Of a DNA stretch of 64,000 nt, positions 26,386-34,745 are shown in pieces. This stretch comes from an uncultured Desulfobacter sp. Its GTDB lineage: Bacteria > Desulfobacterota > Desulfobacteria > Desulfobacterales > Desulfobacteraceae. Each line of letters opens with the position of its first letter. Position 1 is the stretch's first letter. A model generated the notes under the pieces. It was not told where the DNA came from and searched no databases. It was given only the letters and a program-made list of their open reading frames with translations. The stretch spans positions 2,692,501-2,756,500 of the forward strand of contig NZ_OY761445.1 of NCBI RefSeq assembly GCF_963664415.1, in the 5' to 3' direction. Position numbers and translations under genes: made by a program.

Positions 26386-28062
26386 ATGACCCTTTTTTCC
26401 AGTAAACCCAAACCCATTCGATTCAAAGGATGTCGTTGCCTGGCAGTGCTCCTGATTCTGATGTTCCTGGCCGGATGTGTGGCCGCCGGGCCGGCTACCT
26501 CCTCATCCCCTGGGATCAGCAGCTCTGATAATTCAAGAGCAATTGTCAGAAAGGAAAAACACGCTGCGCCACCGGCAAGTGCAACAGATTCAAAGCCGAA
26601 TCAGGCAGCAACATCAGAACCGGTTGCCCCTCCCGATTCAAATTCATCCAATTCCGGCAGTTCCAACGCCGGTTCCCATCAATTGTCCATCCCCAGGGAT
26701 AAGATTGTCCTTTTGTTTCACAGGGAAGATGAGAATGCGCCGTCCCGGAAGGAAGCGGTCAGCCAGGACACGGCCAGGGCACTGGAGAACACGCTGCTTG
26801 GGCGGGGGTATAAAATTCTTCCGATTCCGCCTGACGTGCAACGCAAACTGGACCGGGCCCGGAATAAAAACATTCTATGCTTTGCACCCGATGCAGGCTT
26901 GTCCATGACCTACTCCATATATAAAAACCGGCGCCCGGACCCCGGTGTCAACATTTATGCTGCGGAGGTCTCTATCCGGGCACGGATATTTGTTGGGGCA
27001 GGCTTGTTGGCAACAGAGAAAGGGCGCGGGGTTGTACGGTTTAAAGATACCGGGAAAGAGGGGGGCTACGGAGAACGGCGTGCCATGGAGGTTGCTGCAG
27101 ATCGGGCCGCAAAAATACTGGTTAAGCGGATAGACGCACGGCTTAAATCGCTTTCCGACGAAGAGCTTATGGTATATGTGGAACCTTTGCCGGACCCTGT
27201 CACGCCGGTGCCGCCGCCCTCCGGTTCTTTGCCGCTGCCCACTTCAGGCAATACGCACGTTTTGATTGTGGGGGTGTCGGATTACAGCAATGTTTCCCGC
27301 GTGAGCCAACAGCACGTCAACAACCTGAACGGAGTCAATAAGGACCTAAAAAATATTGAACAGACGTTTATGGCACTCAACATCCCTAAAAACAGGATAA
27401 AAGTACTCAAAAATCAACGTGCGACCGCGGCAAATGTCCGGGCCGCAATCACTGCCATGAGCCGGGCCGCAGGACCCGATGATCTGCTGATACTGTACAT
27501 TGCCGGGCACGGGATGCAGGCCCCAGAAAAAAAGGAAGGGATGTCTATTCCCATCTTTTACGATTTTAATTTGCAGGCAACGGCATCGGCCCCTGATTTT
27601 TCCGAATTGCTGGACCTGGTCAGCGGACAATCCGCAGCCAACCGTTTTATCATGATTGCAGACACCTGCCATTCCGGGGGGGCAGCGTCAATTCTGCCGA
27701 CGGTAGTCGTCACCTCACGCGGCGTCCGTTTATCCAAGGCTGCAGGTTCGCCGTCACCCGGGATCATCCTGCGTGAAATAAACATGTCCCGGGATATCGC
27801 CGTCCTTTCTTCTGCCGGATATGAAGAGGTGGCCTGGGAACACCAAGGCACTGGCGGGCTATTCACCTATTACCTGGCCAAAGGATTGAGGAACGCCGGT
27901 CCCAAAGAGGTTTTACGCGAAATTGTGGAAAACCGGGTGGCCGGGCCGGTGATCCGGGAATCAAAGAAGATGTGTTCGTCGGCCACATGCCCGACAGGCC
28001 AGCAGACGCCGACCCTTGGATTTTCCGGGCATGGGGACATGATTCAACTGATCAAAAATTAA
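26386..28062 (+). CDS. lipoprotein caspase-like protease (C14) 2
   Basis: 558 residues. Lipobox LAGC puts the anchor at Cys31. A Ser/Pro/Asn linker (40-100) and a CsgG/LpoB-like middle domain (about 103-255) follow, then a Pro-rich hinge. The C14 domain starts at VLIVGVSDYSN (about 292). Catalytic His375 is in YIAGHG and Cys428 in IADTCHSGG. The C14 subtype differs from caspases 1 and 3-5 (no LDACRDNPF-type motif). A weak AAAGGCAGAG ribosome site precedes the start. It is probably an envelope protease fused to a sensor-like lipoprotein domain. Confidence 0.9.
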   Translation: MTLFSSKPKPIRFKGCRCLAVLLILMFLAGCVAAGPATSSSPGISSSDNSRAIVRKEKHAAPPASATDSKPNQAATSEPVAPPDSNSSNSGSSNAGSHQLSIPRDKIVLLFHREDENAPSRKEAVSQDTARALENTLLGRGYKILPIPPDVQRKLDRARNKNILCFAPDAGLSMTYSIYKNRRPDPGVNIYAAEVSIRARIFVGAGLLATEKGRGVVRFKDTGKEGGYGERRAMEVAADRAAKILVKRIDARLKSLSDEELMVYVEPLPDPVTPVPPPSGSLPLPTSGNTHVLIVGVSDYSNVSRVSQQHVNNLNGVNKDLKNIEQTFMALNIPKNRIKVLKNQRATAANVRAAITAMSRAAGPDDLLILYIAGHGMQAPEKKEGMSIPIFYDFNLQATASAPDFSELLDLVSGQSAANRFIMIADTCHSGGAASILPTVVVTSRGVRLSKAAGSPSPGIILREINMSRDIAVLSSAGYEEVAWEHQGTGGLFTYYLAKGLRNAGPKEVLREIVENRVAGPVIRESKKMCSSATCPTGQQTPTLGFSGHGDMIQLIKN

Positions 28063-28356
28063 GGCATTTGCTTAAAATTAAACAATACCACATAAAAAAG
28101 TAAATTATTCCTGTTATGATTTTTTGATTTACCCCGGAGCCGATAGTTGCGGGACAAAATGACTAAAAAGACAAGGCACTAAAATTTTAGGTTTTTTGAT
28201 AAAGCATTGGGAAAAAACAGCAGGGTTTGATAAATGGTTACTGAAATGTTTCCCTCACATTTTAAATGTCATGTTTTTTTAAAAAAACTTACGACTCTTG
28301 AGGTATTTATACAAGAACGCAATTTAAACAGATGAACGAAAAAAGACAATATACCC

Positions 28357-30298
28357 ATGGTCACAAAAAGGGAACCAGAACATATTTTGGCGGTATTTTG
28401 GGCATGGATTATTGTTTTCAGCCTGACAGCCGGTACCGGCAGTGCCGCCCAGGATGACCGGGGAATTAAACGGATCAATACCCGGCGTGTGGCCCTGGTG
28501 ATCGGGAACAGCAATTATGAGGTCTCTCCGTTGAGCAATCCGGTCAATGATGCCGATGATATGGAGACGGTTCTCAGGAAGCTAAAATTTACAGTCATCA
28601 AAGGGACCAACCTGAACAAAAGAGGAATGCTCAATCATCTTTCCAGGTTTTCTACGGCCTTGCGGCAGGCCGATGTGGGGCTGTTCTTTTTTTGGCGGCC
28701 ACGGTATCCAGTTCAACAACCGGAACTATCTGATTCCTGTCGGCTGCACGGTAGAGGATGAGACGGATGTTGAATTTGAGGGCCTGGACGCCGGGCGGGT
28801 GATTTCCAAAATGGCGTCGGCCGGGAGCCGCCTGAACATCGTGATCCTGGACGCTTGCCGCAATAACCCATTTCACCGCAGTTTCAGAAGCGCGGCCCAG
28901 GGTCTGGCCCGCATGGATGTCCCTAAGGGAACCATTATTGCCTATGCAACCAGTCCGGGCTCTGTGGCCTCGGACGGTACCGGCAGAAACGGCACCTTTA
29001 CCCGTCACCTGCTTTCGACATTCACTGTCCCGGGACTGAATATCCAGGATATTTTCAACCAGGCCGGCATAGGTGTGATGGAAGAGACCGGGGACAAGCA
29101 GATCCCGTGGATTTCAAACACCCCGATTCCCCGATATTTTTTAGCTGGCGGGCCGGGGGACGGTGACCGAACAATCTCTAACAAAAGCAGTATCATAGTC
29201 AAACCCAGTCCACCGGACAGCCGGATCAGAATACTCAATAGCGCGCTAAAATATAGGGACGGCATTAAACTTGAGCCGGGCTGGTATCATATCGAAGTGT
29301 CTGCAAAAGGGTATCAGCGACAAAGACAGTGGGTAAACCTTGAGCCGGACCAGGCCTATCTACTGTATGTAGACCTTGTTGAAGAGTCCGGGCCTGAGAC
29401 GGTTCTCCGGCCCTCTCCCGGCGATACCTGGACCGACCCCGTCACGGGTATGGTGCTTGTCTGGGTGCAGGAAGGGTGTTTCCAGATGGGACAAACCCGG
29501 TCGGAAAAGGATTACCTGATTAAAGAATATGGCCGGGAACACCATGATAAATATTGCACTGACGAATCTCCCCGGCACCGGGTCTGTGTAGATGGATTTT
29601 GGATGGCGGCAAAAGAGGTAACCCGGGATCAGTTTGCTCTGTTTATCCGGGAAACCGGATACCGCACCGATGCGGATAAAAAGGGCAAGGCATGGATCTT
29701 TAACAAAGATACAGATTGGACATGGAAGGAAACATCCGGACATAACTGGAAAAATCCGGGATACAGCCAGAGTGGAACCCATCCGGTGACGGCCGTATCC
29801 TGGAATGATGCAAAGGCGTTTATCAAATGGTTGTCAAAAAAATCGAATCAGACCTTTGCCCTGCCCACGGAAGCCCAATGGGAATATGCAGCCCGGGGCG
29901 GAACAACAGGCATGCGGTTCTGGGGCCGGGATGATGAAAACACCTGAACCTATGCTAATATTGCTGATAAGGGAAGCAACTGGAGTAACGCATTTCCTTG
30001 CAGTGATGGGTATAGATTTACAGCTCCGGTCGGTAGTTTTCGTTCCAATCCATTTAGACTGTATGACATGCTTGGCAATCTATGCGAATGGTGTGAAGAT
30101 GTTTATGATAAGAATGCTTATGCAAAACATGCAGACAAAAATCCAGTGATTACTTCTGGTGACGTGTCCCGGGTGATCCGTGGCGGCAGCTCGGGCAATG
30201 ACCAGATGGGCGTGCGGGCTGCTGACCGCTACGGGGATGTTCCTTGCAGTGCGGGCAGCCACGTAGGGTTCCGTCTCTGCGCTCCCCAAGTCCGGTAA
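28357..30298 (+). CDS. exported caspase-PEGA-FGE protein 3, with frameshift and in-frame TGA
   Basis: Reading through two interruptions gives about 645 residues. There is a signal peptide (cut near GSA, about 30). The C14 domain has RRVALVIGNSNY, His in FFGGHG and Cys in LDACRNNPF. A PEGA-like domain (IIVKPSPPDSRIRIL...YHIEVSAKGY) follows, then an FGE-sulfatase/SUMF1 domain (FQMGQTRSEKDY to GFRLCAPQVR). Interruption one is T7 at 28687-28693: one T fewer joins GLFFF to GGHG. Interruption two is TGA at 29945-29947 in GRDDENT-x-TYANIAD, after which the same frame runs on with strong FGE similarity to 30298. It may be a pseudogene, or a selenoprotein with one homopolymer error. Confidence 0.7.
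29945..29979 (+). promoter_or_regulatory. candidate Sec codon TGA with downstream hairpin
   Basis: An in-frame TGA is followed by a hairpin: TTGCT (29961-29965), 9-base loop starting with G (29966-29974), AGCAA (29975-29979). The loop begins 18 bases after the TGA, within the spacing usual for bacterial SECIS. In many SUMF1-type proteins this position (before xYAN) is Cys. The stem is only 5 bp, so the support is modest. A plain nonsense mutation from TGC or TGT explains it equally simply. Confidence 0.4.
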
Positions 30299-30441
30299 GC
30301 CGGTTTGTTATAAATAAAATCGTTCAGAACAGTACAGGTCATCAGTTTCGAATGAATATGATCTTGGAGCAGAGGAAAGACAGATTCATCCGGAACTGAT
30401 GGCCGCCGTAGAATATTTTGATGACAAGCAAAGGAGAATGA

Positions 30442-30582
30442 ATGAATTATAAAAATATTCACCGATCCGATACCAGCCCCGGAAAATCCAGAAAATTTAA
30501 ACAGTCTCTTATCCTCGTTTTTGTTAAGGCCGATAACGGCCGGATTGAAAGCCCCGAGGCAATAAAACAAAGCAGGAGCTGA
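30442..30582 (+). CDS. possible 46-residue basic peptide
   Basis: AAAGGAG lies five bases before an ATG. The frame stops 3 bases before the next caspase start. It encodes a basic peptide with no recognisable motif and no signal peptide. The coupling distance argues for translation, but it may be a chance frame in a duplicated spacer: 30301-30420 resembles the spacer after the caspase at 34746. Confidence 0.3.
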   Translation: MNYKNIHRSDTSPGKSRKFKQSLILVFVKADNGRIESPEAIKQSRS

Positions 30583-30585
30583 CCA

Positions 30586-32556
30586 ATGAACATACACAAT
30601 GAAGGGACACACAACAAGCTTAGAGCCTGCATCATTTTTTCACTGGCATTTTCGTTGATATGTTTATGTCTTTCCTCATTATGTCATGCCACTCCGACCC
30701 GGGGGATAAAGCGGGTGGTCAAAAACGGCAACCAGGTATTGCTTTACGAGGAGAGCCATGCCCTTGTAATCGGGGTTTCCAGGTATACAGGGGGCTGGCC
30801 GGTTCTGCCTGGTGTCGAACAGGATATCCGAGATGTCAAAGCCGCCCTTGAAAAACATGGATTCAAGGTGACCACGGTATTGGACCCGGACAAGACAGAG
30901 CTGGATCAGGCGTTTGGTACCTTTATCAATCGCCACGGTAAAGGAGCAAACAATCGTCTTTTATTCTATTTTGCCGGCCATGGATATACCCACAAGCCCA
31001 AATGGGGAAAGAAAAAATATGGTTACCTGATCCCAAAAGATGCCCCGACTCCTGACCATGATGCCGGCAGCTTCAAGCTGAAATCTTTATCCATGAAGCG
31101 GATTGAAGAGTACGCTTATGACATTGAGGCCAAACATGCGGTATTCATATTTGACAGCTGTTTTTCAGGCTCCCTGCTGTCCATGGTGCGTGCCGTGCCC
31201 GAGGATATCAATAAAAAAAGCGCCAGTCCCGTGCGCCAGTTTTTAACCTCAGGAGATGAAACGGAAAAAGTCCCGGACAAAAGCATCTTCAAGGCCCAGT
31301 TTGTGGCAGCCCTGAACGGTGAAGGGGACCTTAACAAAGACGGTTACATTACCGGTACGGAACTCGGCGGTTTCCTTCAAAACAAAGTGGCCGTTTACTC
31401 CAGAGACAGCCAGCATCCTCAATATGGCACCATTCGTAATCCAGAGCTGGATAAAGGAGATTTTATTTTCATTCTTCCCGAAGACAAAAATAACGAACAA
31501 AATACCGGTATCGTAAAGCCTCAGCCTCACGATCGGACGTTTATATCACAAGGACCTGATCCTGAAAATGAACTTTGGCAGGAGGTAAAAAACAGCAATG
31601 ATTTAATGGGTTATCGATATTATCTTTCTAAATATCCTGATGGTAAATATACCGATACGGCAAGATTCAAGATTAAGAACCTTGAGAAAAAAGATGAGCA
31701 AGAAAGTAAAGGTAGCATAACGGTTAAACCCACCCCTATGGACAGCCTGGTTAGGATTCTGAATATCGGTCCGAAATACAAAGATGGTATTGAACTAGAA
31801 GCGGGGACGTATCATATCGAAGTGACAGCCAACGGTTACGAACGATACCGAAAATGGATTACACTGGAATCCAGCCAGAATCTTGCCTTGAGTGTCGATT
31901 TGAAAAAAAAAGCCGGAACCACTATCAATTCTATCTCGCATAACGGTATGTCAGAAAATGAGTCTAAACAAAAGTCAGAGCTCTGTAATCTTGTCAGCCG
32001 ACTTTTTTATGCTTTTGAACCTGTTATGAAGGTTTCAGATTTGTTGAAGACGGGTTTGTCGTTGTTAAATCAAAGAACCGTATCAGATAACGATGTAGAT
32101 AAACTGTACGAGTTACGTGAGGAAATCATGATACAAGTGGAGAATATTGATCTGAACAAACTACAAGAAATCGTCTATGATATTAAAAGGATAGAATCAA
32201 ACCGCTCTCACTCTGAAACAAAACTATCAAAAGAAGATTGTTATATTTTCTCAAAGTTTGAACAAATGAGAGAGAGGCTGGATAAGTCAGGCTGGGATAT
32301 AGAAGATTTAGAAGCAAAAGCCTTTGAATTTGATCAAAAAATTGATGAGTTAGAAAATAAATTAGAAGGCAATTCCTTTCCATCAGAAAGTATGTTTTCC
32401 GCAAAAGCATTTTGTTCTATGACAGGCAGTATGGGCGAAGGCTATGATGAGTCAGACCCCGACATGGCCTTATCCATGGCTATTGAGGATTGCATATTCA
32501 ATGGAGGCGTACCTGATTGCTGTTACCAAGGAGCATATTTACTAAACGATTACTGA
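30586..32556 (+). CDS. exported caspase-PEGA protein 4
   Basis: 656 residues with a signal peptide ending near CHA (about 35). In the C14 domain His132 is in YFAGHG and Cys192 in FDSCFSGS. A perfect EF-hand-type loop, D248-x-N-x-D-G-Y-I-x-x-x-E259, sits inside the protease domain, suggesting calcium control as in metacaspases. A PEGA domain (about 376-439) and a C-terminal helical region (440-656) with several Cys near the end follow. The N-terminal 300 residues are close to the protein at 34746, so the genes are tandem duplicates with exchanged tails. AGGAG precedes the ATG. Confidence 0.92.
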   Translation: MNIHNEGTHNKLRACIIFSLAFSLICLCLSSLCHATPTRGIKRVVKNGNQVLLYEESHALVIGVSRYTGGWPVLPGVEQDIRDVKAALEKHGFKVTTVLDPDKTELDQAFGTFINRHGKGANNRLLFYFAGHGYTHKPKWGKKKYGYLIPKDAPTPDHDAGSFKLKSLSMKRIEEYAYDIEAKHAVFIFDSCFSGSLLSMVRAVPEDINKKSASPVRQFLTSGDETEKVPDKSIFKAQFVAALNGEGDLNKDGYITGTELGGFLQNKVAVYSRDSQHPQYGTIRNPELDKGDFIFILPEDKNNEQNTGIVKPQPHDRTFISQGPDPENELWQEVKNSNDLMGYRYYLSKYPDGKYTDTARFKIKNLEKKDEQESKGSITVKPTPMDSLVRILNIGPKYKDGIELEAGTYHIEVTANGYERYRKWITLESSQNLALSVDLKKKAGTTINSISHNGMSENESKQKSELCNLVSRLFYAFEPVMKVSDLLKTGLSLLNQRTVSDNDVDKLYELREEIMIQVENIDLNKLQEIVYDIKRIESNRSHSETKLSKEDCYIFSKFEQMRERLDKSGWDIEDLEAKAFEFDQKIDELENKLEGNSFPSESMFSAKAFCSMTGSMGEGYDESDPDMALSMAIEDCIFNGGVPDCCYQGAYLLNDY

Positions 32557-32836
32557 AAACCACAAAAAATGAAATCAACCTCAAAATCATTGGCAACCTT
32601 TGTGTCATAGGCAACTATATGCACTGAAAGGGGAATGTATGTATCTAGTGCCTGAACGGAAACCCTGATATCTGACTCATTGAGGCTCGGCAGGCTGGTC
32701 AAATTTTCGTCATCGCCTACCCCTCCTGATAAAAAATGTGGTGGTCACCTTAATTTCAGCGGTTCATTTGAAATTTACTTGATTTCGGACGCAACTCTAC
32801 TGTTGGTCGTGCTCTTTTTCTTTGTGATTGCCGGGT

Positions 32837-34308
32837 TTAAGAGGCTTTGCGCCGTTCTGTCCGTTGAAGCTTTTTCAATTCCTTTTGTTGTATATGGTGC
32901 CCGATGATCTGGAGGTTCCTTGCCAAAATCGAAAGACTGACATATCGTTTAAATCCAAGGATGCCACTATCCGGACACCGGTCTAAACCATGGTTTTCCA
33001 GACCATTGATTGCTGATTCCACTGCAGAGTGTTTTTTTCGGTGCTGGATGAAAACATCTGCTGTTTCCTCTTCAAGTTCAGTTTTGTTCCGTTTTCCCTT
33101 TTTCGGGAGCACCAAAATATCCAACATCCCTTTCAGCTCCTTTTTATTAGCAGGACTATAAAAGCCTTTATCAAAGCTGCATCCCCTGAGGTTGTTAAAT
33201 TTATTTTGAGCCGCATTAATAATGGGAACGGTTACTTTATCATCGGTTTCTTTCTCCATCACTTGATGGTGCAGTATGAGGCCATATTTATCCTCTACAA
33301 TGCAAACCCGCAGACCCAATTCCTGGGGGACACCGGCCTTCCCCTTTGAAATCCATTCCGTATGGGGTTCAAAAATAGAAAAGACCTTTTCGGCATGTGG
33401 TATCTTTTCACCCTGAATAACACGCCGCTGAATCAGATCCACTTGCAGGATTGCATGGTCGATATATTCTATCAGTTCTTTTATCTGCGCTACGCATATC
33501 GGATTAGATGAGCCAATGGTTTCAATGGTCAAATTCGCCTTTTGAATGAATTGTTCAGCAGCTTCGATATATAATCTGTGGGCTTCAACAATCAGTTGAG
33601 CCCTTTTGGTCTTTTTCTGTTCATCTTTTGAAGTGGAATGTTTTAATCGCTGAGCTTGCCGAAACAGTTTTTTAAATGTCCTGATATTATATTCTGATTG
33701 CCTCCACATACTCATTCCCAGGCTCTGGCATATAACTGCGGCACTCTGAATCGTTTTCCTGATAGCATCAAAAAGCAGATTAATGTCTGTGGGATAGTGA
33801 ACATCGGTTTCAACAACAAAAGAGTCACACTTTCCCATTAATGCCTGGTCTTTTTTTTTACCAGTAGCTTGTGTCCTTCTTTGACAACCAACGTATTGAT
33901 TTCATCGAGAATCTCAGGGGTTAAAAGCTGAACATTGTCCTTCAAGGTTTGGAGCGCATACATGTCATCATCGTCCATCAACCCGTGACCAAGCATCTGT
34001 CTTATTGTCTTGTGATTATTGACGATTTCTTGAAGTTTATCATAATCCCAGTTGCAGTTGAGCCGAACTGTTCCCATCACAAGAATTTTCCATAAATCCA
34101 TTCCGGGTCGCCCATTTTTTGAATTAACATCCTCTGGGACTATGGTTTCGAGAATTTCGAAAACTTTCTGACGAAGCGTTTTATGGCAAAAAATGTGCTG
34201 GAGCCCTAAAAGGAGCTTGGGAATTTCATCTCTGGCTCTCATGTCAATTTTGATCTGGTCGATGGGAGTCTGCCCGAATGTCATTTGTGGCTCAAAAACT
34301 TTACGCAA
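32837..34308 (-). mobile_element. ISNCY-like insertion sequence (coding core)
   Basis: Two overlapping transposase frames on the minus strand between caspase genes. The ends could not be fixed: no clear inverted repeat was seen, though both flanks (about 32750 and 34465) contain AATTTCAGCG. The flanking gaps 32557-32836 and 34309-34521 have no other gene. Confidence 0.6.
32837..34308 (-). CDS. ISNCY-like transposase, joined by -1 frameshift at A9
   Basis: Frame one (34308-33838) gives a 156-residue helical N-terminal domain. Frame two (to 32837) gives the catalytic part with FVVETDVHYPTDINLLFDAI (first Asp), FDKGFYSPANK and HSAVESAINGLENHGLDRC (Glu). The first frame ends in VKKKTRH, with AAA AAA AAG in a run of nine A (33851-33859). 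A -1 slip there yields VKKKDQALMGKCDS and a full-length protein of about 490 residues. A_AAA_AAG is the classical slippery heptamer, so programmed frameshifting is plausible, although the frames also overlap as TAATG. Confidence 0.75.
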
Positions 34309-34521
34309 AACAACCTCGAAGTTCTATTGGGTTTGTAAAAAATCAAATTCCTACCAAACTGCGCAGTATCAAATAAATATTTTAAATTCAATTAGTTATT
34401 AAATCATACTAACTAGAAAAATTCAATAAGTAATTCAAGTCTTTTCCAAAACTTCAAAAATAATTTCAGCGTCATCCCCCTGAAAAATAGAGTGTTTTGA
34501 ATTTCCGGTCAGACACTATCT

Positions 34522-34625
34522 AAGAGTGAATACAAAAATAATAAGATTCCATTTTTTATCATTTCTTCTTTCCGGGATGATCATGTTGTTTTAAAAAAGC
34601 TGTGTTCCAGCCACAAATTCTGACA
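34522..34625 (+). pseudogene. relic of a TPR-caspase 5' end
   Basis: About 100 bases match 36914-37010 (start and lipoprotein signal of the TPR-caspase) with only scattered differences, for example GAGTGAATACAAAAA and CTTTCCGGG. The ATG and ribosome site are missing and the frame breaks in an A-run. It is a leftover of a second paralogue, probably lost near the IS insertion. Confidence 0.7.
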
Positions 34626-34745
34626 AAATTTTGGCAAAAGCTAAAAAACATTATATACATCCAACCATATACACCGGATAGTTGTCGATGATAAGGACAG
34701 GTCGGTTAAAAGCCTTGGGCAAATCAACAGAACAGGGACGAACCA

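Noticed and set aside
30068..30298. Separate small gene at the end of caspase 3
   Set aside because: It is in the same frame as the FGE domain before the TGA and continues its fold, so it is the C-terminus of that protein.
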